This document shows, piece by piece, positions 52,173-61,600 of a DNA stretch of 64,000 nt. The notes beneath the pieces were generated by a model. It was not told the DNA's origin, did not search any database, and worked only from the letters and a program-made list of their open reading frames with translations. Positions within the stretch are counted from its first letter, which is position 1, and every line of letters begins with the position of its first letter. Source of the stretch: Gp1-AA145 sp963757135 (GTDB taxonomy: Bacteria; Acidobacteriota; Terriglobia; Terriglobales; Acidobacteriaceae); the NCBI GenBank assembly GCA_963757135.1, contig CAVWQE010000004.1:1199271-1263270 (forward strand), read 5' to 3'. The position numbers and the translations under genes were made by a program.

Positions 52173-52867
52173 TGGCGCGAATCACCCACCCGGAGCAGCA
52201 TTTCACCTCGAGCAATGTTGTGCGTGACGTTGTGATCGGGATGTCAGACGGACTGACAGTCCCATTCGCGCTGGCTGCAGGCCTCTCAGGTGCAATTTCC
52301 AATACCAAGTTTATTGTGGTCGGCGGGCTGGCAGAAATTGCCGCAGGCTCCATTGCTATGGGTCTGGGCGGATATCTGGCAGCGCGGGGCGACGCCGAGC
52401 ACTATGAACAAGAGCGCGGGCGTGAATATCGCGAGATCGAAGAAATTCCCGAAGAAGAAAAGGCCGAAGTGAATCGCGTGTTTCAGAACTACGGGCTTAC
52501 TGCACAAGAAAGCGAGCCGGTCGTCGAAGCTTTGAGCAAGCGTCCGGATGCCTGGGTGGATTTTATGATGCGATTTGAACTGGGGTTGGAGGAGCCTGAT
52601 CCGAAGCGCGCGCTGACCAGCGCCGCCACCATCGCAACGTCCTACGTTGCCGGAGGGATGATTCCGCTCTCTCCTTATATTGTGCTGGGGAACGCGTATC
52701 GAGGGCTCATTTTTTCGGCGATTGTGACTCTGGCCGCACTAGCAGTCTTTGGTTACATCAAGGGGCGCTATACCGGAGCAAACGCGTTGCGCAGCGCCGC
52801 GCAAACGATGGTGATTGGAGGCGTGGCAGCGGCGGCAGCGTTTGGCCTGGCGAAGCTCATAGCCTGA
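52172..52867 (+). CDS. VIT1/CCC1-family transporter (iron/manganese)
   Basis: A 231-residue membrane protein of the VIT family that moves Fe2+/Mn2+ out of the cytoplasm. It reads VIGMSDGLTVPFALAAGLSGAISNTKFIVVGGLAEIAAGSIAMGLGGYLAARGDAEHYEQE, has a charged cytoplasmic metal-binding helical region (IEEIPEEEKAEVNRVFQNYGLTAQESEPVVEAL), then three more helices (PYIVLGNAYRGLIFSAIVTLAALAVFGYIKG…). The SDGLTVPFA and AEIAAGSIAMGLG blocks are diagnostic. It starts in the TGATG overlap with the NUDIX gene. Confidence 0.92.
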   Translation: MARITHPEQHFTSSNVVRDVVIGMSDGLTVPFALAAGLSGAISNTKFIVVGGLAEIAAGSIAMGLGGYLAARGDAEHYEQERGREYREIEEIPEEEKAEVNRVFQNYGLTAQESEPVVEALSKRPDAWVDFMMRFELGLEEPDPKRALTSAATIATSYVAGGMIPLSPYIVLGNAYRGLIFSAIVTLAALAVFGYIKGRYTGANALRSAAQTMVIGGVAAAAAFGLAKLIA

Positions 52868-52931
52868 GCGGCTCCGGGGCGAACCTCACTTCACTCTTTC
52901 GCTTTGCGGGTTCCTGTCGGAATATTTTCCA

Positions 52932-53339
52932 ATGCGTTATCGAGTTGCGCTTTCTATTTTTTTCCTTTGTCTCTTTGCTCACCAACTTCTAGCGCGTCCT
53001 TCAAAGCGCCATGTGACCGCCGATCCCGGCTACAGTTCGGCGCTGGCCACGGCGAACCGGTTCCTGCACGCCTGGCAGGCGCAAGACCACGAAACCGGAA
53101 TCATGATGCTGAGCGATGCCGCGCGGCAGCGGGTTTCAGCTGACCAATTGCAGGACTTCTTTTCTCCGACGGCATCTGCGGCTTTTGAGATTGAACATGG
53201 CAAGCGCCTAAACCCAGGAGAGTATGCCTTCCCCGTAGTCCTGTTCGGACTTGCCGGCTCTCATGACCGCGCTCACATTTGCAGGATTGTGGTGATCCGC
53301 GCTGGAAAAGATGACTGGGCGGTAGAGAAGTTGCCCTGA
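52932..53339 (+). CDS. Small secreted protein of unknown function
   Basis: A 135-residue protein with signal peptide RYRVALSIFFLCLFAHQLLA and a soluble domain (SALATANRFLHAWQAQDHETGIMMLSDAARQRVSADQLQDFF … FEIEHGKRLNPGEYAFPVVLFGL). The pattern resembles the SnoaL/NTF2-like or DUF4878-type folds (a helix followed by a curved sheet), but no family can be asserted. It stands alone between the VIT gene and a convergent small gene. Confidence 0.7.
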   Translation: MRYRVALSIFFLCLFAHQLLARPSKRHVTADPGYSSALATANRFLHAWQAQDHETGIMMLSDAARQRVSADQLQDFFSPTASAAFEIEHGKRLNPGEYAFPVVLFGLAGSHDRAHICRIVVIRAGKDDWAVEKLP

Positions 53340-53358
53340 TTCGCCACCTTGATTGTGC

Positions 53359-53475
53359 CTAGGCCGTCTTCTTGGGCAGGCTGAATTCGATCACTTGACC
53401 ACGCCTTTCGGCGGGAACCCACTTCTCGATCTTGTGATAACTACTTGGAACGTAAAACTCGATTATTTTTGCCAT
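53359..53475 (-). CDS. Very small acidobacterial protein (38 residues)
   Basis: ATG at 53475 follows GGAGGTGGCATC, a strong SD with six-base spacing, and the frame ends in TAG at 53359-53361. The product starts MAKIIEFYVPSSYHKIEKWV and ends GQVIEFSLPKKTA. This MAK-I-x-E-F-Y-x-P … GKVIEF … KK-x-A pattern is, from memory, recurrent in small acidobacterial hypothetical proteins, often encoded alone. The conserved frame and SD argue that it is real. Function is unknown. Confidence 0.75.
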   Translation of the reverse strand: MAKIIEFYVPSSYHKIEKWVPAERRGQVIEFSLPKKTA

Positions 53476-53639
53476 GATGCCACCTCCAGCACCCGACTTT
53501 TTCTACCAATTGGGAACCCTGGTCGCGACAAAAAGTCGCTCTGCTCAGGTCGAATTCCACCGACTGGCTATGAAGGTGCGGTCAAGTTTTCCTGCAACTC
53601 GCCGATCTCTCTCTAGTGGCAAGTCCTGTCCCCACGCCT

Positions 53640-54050
53640 ATGAATATTCTGATTGTGGACGATAGCCGCTTCCTTCGCCTGGCAAACGAGCGCGCACTTA
53701 TCAAGGCTGGTCATAACGTGGTCACCGCTTCGGATGGCGAAGAGGCGCTTCACTTGGCGCGGCAACGCAAACCCGATCTCGTGATACTTGACATGATGCT
53801 GCCCAAGCTCTCGGGGCAGGACGTGCTGCACGCGATACGCGGAGATCCGCAGACATCCACAATGCCTGTAATGGTGTTGACCAGCCTTCCGCAATGCAAT
53901 GAATACAAATTGAGAGACGAAGGCGCCACTTCTTTCCATCAAAAAGCAGTGCTGAAACTGGACAAAGGTACGAGCCTATTCGTTGAAACGGTGGAACTAA
54001 TTCTCTCCCGCACTGCAAGAGAGAAGGCGGCTGGTGCCGCTGCCCGCTGA
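53640..54050 (+). CDS. Stand-alone response-regulator receiver protein
   Basis: A 136-residue CheY-like single receiver domain: NILIVDDSRFLRLANERALIKAG with D-D near residues 7-8, LVILDMMLPKLSG with phospho-acceptor Asp at residue 51, and the conserved Thr and Lys in MVLTSLPQ and TSFHQKAVL. There is no output domain, so it probably works by binding a partner. The ATG at 53640 is right at the conserved start. Its kinase is not adjacent; the next gene is tldD. Confidence 0.92.
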   Translation: MNILIVDDSRFLRLANERALIKAGHNVVTASDGEEALHLARQRKPDLVILDMMLPKLSGQDVLHAIRGDPQTSTMPVMVLTSLPQCNEYKLRDEGATSFHQKAVLKLDKGTSLFVETVELILSRTAREKAAGAAAR

Positions 54051-54104
54051 TTTCCCGCACATCAGTCTCTTCAACACAGACTGTGTTAAATTTGATTCGC
54101 CGCT

Positions 54105-55565
54105 ATGAAAGACCTCTGTTCGTGGGCGCTCAACACTGCCACTCAGCGCGGCGCGGCCTACGCAGACGTCCGCGTGGTGAATGATCGCAGCCGCGGACTG
54201 GCCACAAAGAACGGAAAAATCGGTAATGCCTCTGATTCGCAATCACTTGGCCTGAGCGTTCGGGTGCTGGTGGATGGCGCATGGGGATTCGCTTCGTCGG
54301 GAGACTTGTCTCGCGCCGCAATTGATGCGACTGCCGCGCGCGCAGTTGACGTTGCGAAAGCTTCGGCAAAGGTCAAACAGAACGATGTAAAGCTTGTTCC
54401 CGAAAAGCCCGTCAAGGCCGATTGGACTACCCCATACAAGATCGATCCATTTTCAATTTCGATCGAACAGAATCTTGCCTTGTTGCAGAAGATTGACGCG
54501 GAGCTGCGCTCGGTAAAAGGCGTCACTCTCGCAGAAACCAATATGAATTTCAGGCGTGAGGAACAGTGGTTCGTCTCGTCCGAAGGCGCGAATATTCATC
54601 AGACCAAGTACGTCACCGGCGCCGGCTATGTGGCGTATGCATTTGCGGGAAGCGAAATCCAGAAGCGGTCGTATCCCAATTCTTTTGGCGGGCAGTGGCA
54701 GAACAAAGGATATGAGCTCATCGACGAATTGCAGCTGGTCGAAAACGCTCGGCGCATCGGCGAGGAAGCAGTGGCGCTGCACAGCGCCGATCAGTGCCCG
54801 GCCGGCGTCTTCGATATCGTTCTCGAAAGCTCGCAGCTAGGCTTGCAGATTCACGAATCGGTCGGTCATCCCATCGAACTTGACCGCGTGCTGGGCATGG
54901 AAGCGAACTTTGCAGGCACTTCTTTTTTGACTTTGGAAAAGCTACGAACTTTGAAATATGGAAGTGAACTGGTGAACGTCGTCGCAGATGCGCGCCAGGA
55001 ACACGGCCCCGGGCTCGGCACTTTTGCGTTTGATGACGAAGGAGTTCCGGCGCAGTGCACGCCGATCATCACCAATGGCCTTTTCACCGGATATCTAAGC
55101 TCGCGCGAGACCGCGTCGTTGATCGGACTGCAGCGCTCGGGTGGGACGCTACGTGCTGAAAGCTGGAACCGGCTCCCGATCATCCGCATGACGAACATCA
55201 GCATTCTGCCGGGAGAGAAGCCACTCACTCTCGAACAGCTCATATCGTCCACTGATTACGGAATACTTTTTCAGACCAACCGCTCGTGGTCGATCGACGA
55301 CAAGCGCTACAACTTTCAATTCGGCACCGAGATCGGATGGGAGATCAAGAACGGCAAGCGCTCGCGCATGGTGAAGAACCCCTCCTACAGCGGCATTAGC
55401 GTCGGCTTCTGGAATTCAATGGATGCGATTTGCTCGCGCGATGAGTGGACGTTGTGGGGAACTCCCAACTGCGGCAAAGGCCAGCCGCAACAGGTGATGG
55501 GCACGGGCCATGGCGCGTCGCCGGCACGTTTTCGGGGAGTGAAAGTGGGGAGTGCGTATTCATAG
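54105..55565 (+). CDS. tldD: TldD/PmbA-family metalloprotease (TldD type)
   Basis: A 486-residue TldD-type peptidase. The zinc motif lies in GLQIHESVGHPIELDRVLGME (HExxxH, near residues 247-260), and the fold includes ARQEHGPGLGTFAFDDEGVPAQCTPIITNGLFTGYLSSRETA. TldD and TldE (PmbA) form a heterodimer that degrades unfolded peptides and matures RiPP antibiotics such as microcin B17 in E. coli. The partner gene follows, 90 bases downstream. Confidence 0.93.
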   Translation: MKDLCSWALNTATQRGAAYADVRVVNDRSRGLATKNGKIGNASDSQSLGLSVRVLVDGAWGFASSGDLSRAAIDATAARAVDVAKASAKVKQNDVKLVPEKPVKADWTTPYKIDPFSISIEQNLALLQKIDAELRSVKGVTLAETNMNFRREEQWFVSSEGANIHQTKYVTGAGYVAYAFAGSEIQKRSYPNSFGGQWQNKGYELIDELQLVENARRIGEEAVALHSADQCPAGVFDIVLESSQLGLQIHESVGHPIELDRVLGMEANFAGTSFLTLEKLRTLKYGSELVNVVADARQEHGPGLGTFAFDDEGVPAQCTPIITNGLFTGYLSSRETASLIGLQRSGGTLRAESWNRLPIIRMTNISILPGEKPLTLEQLISSTDYGILFQTNRSWSIDDKRYNFQFGTEIGWEIKNGKRSRMVKNPSYSGISVGFWNSMDAICSRDEWTLWGTPNCGKGQPQQVMGTGHGASPARFRGVKVGSAYS

Positions 55566-55652
55566 CATTTAGCAATTAGCAATTAGCATTTAGCACTTGG
55601 CAATTAGCCAGAGATCTGATGCGGGGACGAAATGCCAGGTGCTAACTGCTAA
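55566..55652. repeat. TTAGCAATTAGC-type repeat between tldD and pmbA
   Basis: TTTAGCAATTAGCAATTAGC (from about 55567) and its inverse AACTGCTAAATGC (near 55641) lie at the two ends of the spacer; pmbA begins inside the right-hand copy (AAATGCTGACTC). Confidence 0.6.
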
Positions 55653-57107
55653 ATGCTGACTCGCGACCAAGCCGCTGACATCTTCTCGTGCATTCGCAAG
55701 TATGCAAGCGCGGACGAGGTCGAGTGTCTTTTCTACGGCGGACATTCGGCCCTGACGCGATTCGCCAACAGCACCATTCATCAGAATGTGGCAGAAGAAA
55801 ATTATGGCGTCTCGGTTCGGACGGTCTTTGGCGGGCGGACTGCCCGGGCGACGACAAACAGATTTGACGATCAGAGTCTGAAAGATGTCGTCAAGGCTTC
55901 CGAAGATCTGGCGCGGGTGCAGGCACCGGATTCGGATTTGATGCCGGTGCCGGAGTCGGACAAGAGCTCTAGAAGCACGGGCGAGGGCGCCCATTCGACT
56001 CACTCCGTTCCGTCGCTCGCTCAGGGCAGGCTCCGTGCCTCCACAAATCTGAGCGTGCCTTCGCGGCATTTTGAGCAGACCGCGGCGCTCACTCCGGCGC
56101 AACGCGCGGAAGCCGTCGGGAAGATTGTCTCGATTGGGCAAAAAGACAAGCTCACCGCCGCAGGAATTTTCGCCAGCTCCGAATCTGTCGAAGGCATTTT
56201 CAATTCGCGCGGATTGATCCGGTGGCACACCCAAACTTCCGCGGAAATCTCCATCACCATGCTGGCGCCCGATTCTTCGGGATGGCAAAAGGCGAATTCG
56301 CCGAATGTCGCCAATCTCGATCCGGTGGCGCTCGCTCAGGTTGCCGCCGACAAGGCCGCAGAGTCCGCCGCCCCGCGCGAAATTCCGCCGGGCAAATACA
56401 CGGTGATTCTCGAGCCTTCTGCCGTGCTCGATACTGTCGGCTTTGGCTTCTTCGATTTTGGCGGCCTCGCGATTCTCGATCAGCGGTCGTTTCTCAATAA
56501 CCGCATTGGCACACAACTGTTTGGCGAGAACATCAACATCTGGGATGACGTTTCGCACCCCGAGCAATCGGGCTCGCCGTTTGACGGTGAAGGCGTGCCT
56601 CGCCAAAAGTTGAAGCTTGTAGAGAACGGCGTGGTGAAGCGTCTGGTCTATGCGCGAGCCACTGCCGAGAAGATGAAGAAGTCGGAATACGCCGGCAAAG
56701 TCGGTCCGATTGAAGCCACCGGCCACGGCTTTCCTATTCCAAACGAGATGGGCGAAGCGCCGATGAACATCGTCTTCGAACCACCGCGCGATCCGAAGAC
56801 GGTCGAAGAGATGATCGCTTCCACCGAACGCGGAATTCTAGTCACGCGGCTGTGGTATATCCGCGAAGTCGATCCCTACGAGAAGATCCTTACCGGCATG
56901 ACGCGAGACGGGACATTCCTTGTCGAAAACGGAAAGATCGTCTGCGGGCTCCGCAATTTCCGCTTCAATCAGAGCCTGATCGAGATGCTGTCGAACGTCG
57001 AACAGATGAGCACGCCCGTCCGCACCAGCGGAGAAGAATCATTTGACATGGTTGTCCCCGCGATGAAGGTGCGGGATTTCAACTTCACGGAAGTGACGAA
57101 GTTCTGA
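55653..57107 (+). CDS. pmbA: TldE/PmbA-type metalloprotease partner, with repeat-derived insertion
   Basis: A 484-residue PmbA/TldE-like protein lacking the TldD HExxxH motif, as expected for the non-catalytic partner. It contains EENYGVSVRTVFGGRTARATTNRFD, IWDDVSHPEQSGSPFDGEGVPRQKLKLVENGVVKRLVYARATAEKM and ATGHGFPIP. Residues near 107-132 (KSSRSTGEGAHSTHSVPSLAQGRLRAST) have no counterpart in the usual family alignment as I know it. Their DNA matches the dispersed CATTCGACTC…GCTCAGGGCAGGCTC repeat, so the repeat is captured in frame. Confidence 0.9.
   Translation: MLTRDQAADIFSCIRKYASADEVECLFYGGHSALTRFANSTIHQNVAEENYGVSVRTVFGGRTARATTNRFDDQSLKDVVKASEDLARVQAPDSDLMPVPESDKSSRSTGEGAHSTHSVPSLAQGRLRASTNLSVPSRHFEQTAALTPAQRAEAVGKIVSIGQKDKLTAAGIFASSESVEGIFNSRGLIRWHTQTSAEISITMLAPDSSGWQKANSPNVANLDPVALAQVAADKAAESAAPREIPPGKYTVILEPSAVLDTVGFGFFDFGGLAILDQRSFLNNRIGTQLFGENINIWDDVSHPEQSGSPFDGEGVPRQKLKLVENGVVKRLVYARATAEKMKKSEYAGKVGPIEATGHGFPIPNEMGEAPMNIVFEPPRDPKTVEEMIASTERGILVTRLWYIREVDPYEKILTGMTRDGTFLVENGKIVCGLRNFRFNQSLIEMLSNVEQMSTPVRTSGEESFDMVVPAMKVRDFNFTEVTKF
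55970..56046. repeat. Dispersed repeat inside pmbA coding sequence
   Basis: GGGCGAGGGCGCCCATTCGA followed by CTCACTCCGTTCCGTCGCTC and GCTCAGGGCAGGCTCCGTGC. It resembles the intergenic copy at 15262-15316 and the array linker. It adds about 26 codons without breaking the frame. Confidence 0.65.
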
Positions 57108-57111
57108 AGGC

Positions 57112-57182
57112 AGCAGTTGGCATTTAGCAATTGGCAATTGGCAGTTAGCAATTAGCAATTGGCAGTTAGCAATTAGCACTTG
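57112..57182. repeat. TTAGCAATTGGCA stutter left of the four-helix-bundle gene
   Basis: Six or seven imperfect copies of GCAATTAGCA/GCAATTGGCA/GCAGTTAGCA run from the end of pmbA into the stop codon of the four-helix-bundle gene, whose TAA (57173-57175) is part of a repeat unit. Confidence 0.65.
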
Positions 57183-57547
57183 GCGGCGAAGCGGTCGGCA
57201 TCTACCTTCAGCAGCAGGGACGTCAGCATGCGTCGTAATTCACCTAAATCCTGAGAAAGTTTTGCATATTGCGTTTTGTCGAGGAAGCCGAGGTCGTGCG
57301 AGAGCAACAGGTGATAATCCAGTTCACTGGCCGAACCGGATGCGATCTGGAGAAATCTTTGGAACTCGCCATTTCCTCGCTTCCCGCAGCCTTCGGCAAT
57401 GTTGGCGCCGATGGATGCGCTGCAGCGTCTTATCTGACTCGTGAGGCCGTAACGTTCTTCGCGAGGAAAGCCGGTGGTTATGCGGTAAACGTCGAGAGTC
57501 AGCCGATGGGCTCGTTCCCAAACCTTCAAGTCGCGATAGTCCTTCAT
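57173..57547 (-). CDS. Four-helix-bundle (S23/23S rRNA IVS-type) protein
   Basis: A 124-residue protein of the S23/avd-like four-helix-bundle family: MKDYRDLKVWERAHRLTLDVYRITTGFPREERYGLTSQIRRCSASIGANIAEG … FLQIASGSASELDYHLLLSHDLGF. The DLKVWERAHxLxLxVY and IANIAEG-like blocks are diagnostic. Family members are found as intervening sequences in 23S rRNA, as accessory (avd) proteins of diversity-generating retroelements, and as lone chromosomal genes. Here the gene is flanked closely on both sides by TTAGCAATTAGC stutters and even ends inside one. ATG at 57547. Confidence 0.9.
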   Translation of the reverse strand: MKDYRDLKVWERAHRLTLDVYRITTGFPREERYGLTSQIRRCSASIGANIAEGCGKRGNGEFQRFLQIASGSASELDYHLLLSHDLGFLDKTQYAKLSQDLGELRRMLTSLLLKVDADRFAAKC

Positions 57548-57564
57548 TGCACACCTCCAAAGGA

Positions 57565-57632
57565 CCAAATGCTAAATGCCAAGTGCTAAATGCGTTCGTA
57601 CATGCTAAATGCCAAGTGCTAAATGCCTTTGT
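57565..57632. repeat. AAATGCCAAGTGCTAAATGC repeat right of the four-helix-bundle gene
   Basis: Near 57567-57625, CAAATGCTAAATGCCAAGTG and later GCTAAATGCCAAGTGCTAAA form at least three direct units in inverted orientation to the copies at the other end of the gene. The two flanks bracket the four-helix-bundle gene. Confidence 0.65.
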
Positions 57633-57655
57633 GATATGCCTCACAACGGCGACGT

Positions 57656-58099
57656 TCATCCGTCACAAGCTGGAGCGTTACCCGAAGACGGTTGCTTAAG
57701 CAGGTGCCAGGCTTCTTCGTATTGCCCGTACTTGGAATTGCGGACGCCGGGGCTGAAATGGAGGCTGATCTGGTTGCCGATCTGGGCACGCGGAACAATG
57801 AACCAGCACTGATGATGGATGATGTAGATCGCCGCGAAATCGAAGGCGTCGCTCAGGTAGGCTTGCTTCCTGCCGCCGCGAACCTGACAGCAATGGCCAC
57901 CGTCGCTTTGGTGACTGGTTGACTTCACCTGGATGCGATGACAGCGGGTTTTGTATTCCACGATGAAGTCGTAGGCAGCGGAGTCGCCATAGGGTTTGCT
58001 GACCTGCATCCCCTCGTGGGCGGAGCGCATCATGAAGATCAATTCCACCCATTCGCCGCGCTGCTTGAAAGGCTTGAACTGAGCATCGAGTTTTGCCAT
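57656..58099 (-). CDS. PD-(D/E)XK-type endonuclease-like protein
   Basis: A 147-residue protein with a compact PD-(D/E)XK core: GDSAAYDFIVEYKTRCHRIQVKSTSHQS, where Asp in YDFIVE and Gln-Val-Lys in RIQVKST form the active-site pattern (Q in place of E). The preceding ELIFMMRSAHEGMQVSKPYG fits the family of group I intron-associated/PDDEXK_5 nucleases, which act as homing-type or unclassified endonucleases. It is alone, downstream of a perfect hairpin, and next to the four-helix-bundle gene. Confidence 0.8.
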   Translation of the reverse strand: MAKLDAQFKPFKQRGEWVELIFMMRSAHEGMQVSKPYGDSAAYDFIVEYKTRCHRIQVKSTSHQSDGGHCCQVRGGRKQAYLSDAFDFAAIYIIHHQCWFIVPRAQIGNQISLHFSPGVRNSKYGQYEEAWHLLKQPSSGNAPACDG

Positions 58100-58116
58100 A
58101 GGGCCCCAAAAACACG

Positions 58117-58143
58117 AAAGGCGCGGCTATAGCCGCGCTTTTG
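58117..58143. terminator. Perfect palindromic hairpin with T run
   Basis: GCGCGGCTATAGCCGCGC (58121-58138), preceded by AAAG and followed by TTTT. It looks like a rho-independent terminator on the + strand, but no + gene ends just upstream. It may act as a hairpin in the 5' region of the nuclease gene. Confidence 0.5.
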
Positions 58144-58644
58144 AGATTATCTGACTGCTATATCCAGAGTAGCAAATTGAAAGGGGTAAATGCGCCAAGT
58201 TTTCGGATTTATTGTCGGGCTGTAATCAGGAGGTTAGGGGAAATTGGGGTGGGTAGGGGGCTTGACAAGAATTTTGCACAGGTGCGGTGCCAAGGGATGG
58301 TTGGTTACGGCGCAGGTCGTTCTGCGGTGAAGTCCGTTTGAGCGTCCGCCATGACACCCTCCCCGTGTTTTGGAGTTCGAACTGGCGGGGATTTTGCACC
58401 GTTACCTTGCCTTCAAAGCAGAATTTTCTGCACGGAAGAGCCGAGTGCTGGCGAACGGCGTACCTCAGCGGCTAAAGCTGGTCTTGTGTCGCACATATTG
58501 GCACGAGTGAAACTCGTGCCCTTCCCGTTCGTGTCGTTTGTCGATGTCCCCGCACCTTTGAAAACGGCGAAGGCGAGGCACCCTCAATTTGGATTCTGCA
58601 AAAGGCGGGCCCGCCAGCAACCAGAGCAGCCGTAGAATCGATTA
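58144..58644. other. Intergenic, no gene, with palindromes
   Basis: About 500 bases leading into the TPR-PIN gene. Contains GGCACGAGTGAAACTCGTGCC (58500-58520, an 8-bp stem) and other short repeats. A possible promoter and RBS for the TPR-PIN gene would be near its end. No convincing open frame. Confidence 0.45.
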
Positions 58645-61600
58645 ATGGACCCCGTAGTCTCGACCATTGCTCTCAATGTTCTTAGCAGCTTCATTACAGA
58701 TGTGCTGAAGTGGGCAAACGGAACTGACGTCCCTGTTCTCACAAAGGTCATCACTAGTACCGAGCAACTGTTTCCTGAGCTAGATGGAGTCGCAGCCACG
58801 CTCCGACAGTGGCTCACGGACAATAAAGTCGTCGCGGTGCTGAGTTCCTATGTCGAGGGATACACCGGCACCAGTGATCTGCCGATTGAACAGTTAGTTT
58901 CCGTGCTCCTGACGAGGACGCAATTTTACTTGCCGGAGCACTCCCAAGCTACCGCGGAAAAAATAATCTCGGCATTTGTAATGAAACTTCGAGCCACATA
59001 TGTCGCTAACCCGGAGACCGGGATTCCTTACATCGTAAATCGCGCTGACGCTCACGCCTCACAACAACAGGCTGGATTTGCAGCGGTAGAGCAGCGCATT
59101 CGGGAACTGAGAGATGAGGTTCATGCATCGGGTGGCTTGAAGCCATCGCTGCAGGTTCACTTGGACAGTGCCACCGCGACGTTGGAGCGTGGGAACTACC
59201 CCTCTGCGAGAGCGTTGTTCGAGTCTCTGCTGCAAGAGGTGCGGATCGCCCCTGTTCGAGATAACGAACTCGAAAGACAGGTCAACGTCAATCTCGCAAA
59301 TATTTATTCGGCACTGGGCGATTACCCCGCTGCGATCCCTTATTATCGAAACGCTGCAGAGCTGGACGCAGATGTCGTTCGTGGAAGCGTTAATGCCGCC
59401 ATTGCCGAGCTGCTTGAACTTAAATCAGATCAAGCGCTCTCAAGGCTCAATGCCGTTCAAGGTCCTGAGCCCTCGTCAAATTACGAGTTTTGGGCCGCAA
59501 GAGTTAATGCTCTGGTGCAAACCGGCCGTTTCGACGACGCAATCAGCATCGCATTATCGATACGAGTGCCCGAAAAAGAAGCCCATGCATCTCAACTCCT
59601 CGGTTATGCGTACATGCGGGCAGGAAGATTGTCTGAGGCCGAGACCGCGCTACGGCGAGCACTAGAACTCGGGGATAAAAGACCCGAATCAAGAATCTTG
59701 CTTGCAGAAGTGCTTTTCACTCCCATTCGTGAATATCACTCGATGCATCCCGCGGGGAATCTTACGTCCGAATTTAAGGTCAGAGTGAACGACGCGGCTT
59801 CACATCTCGAGTCCGCCGTTGGAACTCTTAGACAGCAAGGGAGAACTCGACCGGCGACCGATAGCGAAGCCGATTTGGCGGTCATGCGCGGTCTACAAGG
59901 TCGATATCGGGAGTTGATCCAACTTTTGGAACCGATTGCCGAGTCTGCGGACGCAACGGCTAGTTGCTATAGAAATTTAGCGTTGGCCTATGTCCATGTT
60001 AATGAGGTCGCTAAGGCGACGCGGGCGCTAGACCAGGCCATGGCGATGGAATCCGATCTCAATACCGAGCTTATGTACGTTCAGGTGTTGAAAATGGCCG
60101 GAGAAGGGGATCGCGCTCTGGAGTTCTGCTCGCAAAAGGCCAGTGGAACCCGCCACCGCCGAAAACCTGAAATGGCACGTCGCCAAAGCGGAAGCGCTCC
60201 TTGCTACCCGCAAATACTCCAAGGCTCATCAGGTTCTTACGTCAGCTCAGAAACTATTTCCAGGTAATGCGGAAGTTCTTCTCAACCTCGCAGAGCTGTA
60301 CGAACTTACGGCTGACCACGACAACGCGGCGCTTGCCTACGAGGAAGCTCTTAAGAACGCCGCTGGAGTAGATGAGCTGCGGGTTCGTTATGAGTACGGG
60401 GGATTTTGCCTGAATCGGCAGGAGTACTCCCGCGCTGTCGATCTCTGGCGTCCTCTCGTAGATCGCCAAAAACCAAGCCCTCTTCTCGACTACCACATGG
60501 TTGCCCTCTACAACAGCCGTAAGCTGGCTGAGGCTGCCTCTATCGCAATCGACATTAGAGCTTCTGCTTCGCGCCCTTCATCATTGTTTGCCGAGGTTGC
60601 GGCCTCGGTTTATGAACGACTTGACGATCTACAGGAAGTGAAATACTGGCTGGAATACCTCTGCAACAGCTCGGGAAACAAGCCCAAGTACGTTGTAAAG
60701 CTTTCAGGAATTCATCTGCGGCTCGGGCACAGAGACGAAGCGCTTGAGTTGCTGGACGCGAGCTACGCTACCCTCACCAGCGCAGCTGATCTCATGAACT
60801 TCGCTCAGGCCTACTCCTCCTTGGGAAAACATCAACAGGCAGTTCGTCTAGCACACAAAGCGGTAACTCTCGTGATGGACGCAGAAATTCACATGGGATA
60901 CATAGGTGTTTTCACGGCGGCTGACCATGAGGCCCGGACCCCTGAGGAAATCGCAACCTATCAAGATGTTATCGGCAAATTCAACGAGCGCTTTCCGCGG
61001 TCAACGAGCTTGCAATCGTTCCAAGTAGACCCCGATAATCCCTTGGCAGCCATCCGCGAGACACTAATAAAGCATTCAGAGCGAGTCAAAGTAGCGGTCC
61101 AGCTTTACAAAGAGCAGCGGTTGCCTCTCGCCATCTTCGCTCGATTCATCGGCAGAGACTTATACGAGACGTGGATAGGGGTTGCTGCGGACCCAATCCT
61201 TGTACTCCACACGGCTGCTGGCACAAGCGAAGAGGTGGCCGAATTTTCGAAGCTGCTGAACACGGCGTCAGGATTCGTGGTTGATACGGTCGCATTGTTT
61301 ACGATCAGTTCTTTGGGACTGCTGGACAGGCTGACCGAGATTGGCGACATCTTCGTAGCGCAACGTGCACTGGATTTCCTTCACGAACTGCAGGCTAGAA
61401 GGAGCCTTGGCCGCGGCCGCGAGTCGGGAACGATTGGAATGATCGACGGGCAGTTCTTTATGACTGAGACTTCCGCAGAGGACCATGAAAAGAGCAATGC
61501 GGCGCTGGACAAGTTAACAGAATGGGTCGAATCGCATGCGAAACCGCTCGGTCTAAAAAACAACCTGACTCGGGCGGAGAAGAAATGGCTGCGTCCTCTG

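Noticed and set aside
58117..58143. Terminator for the TPR-PIN gene or another + gene.
   Set aside because: It precedes the TPR-PIN gene by about 500 bases and follows no + strand gene, so its terminator role is unproven.
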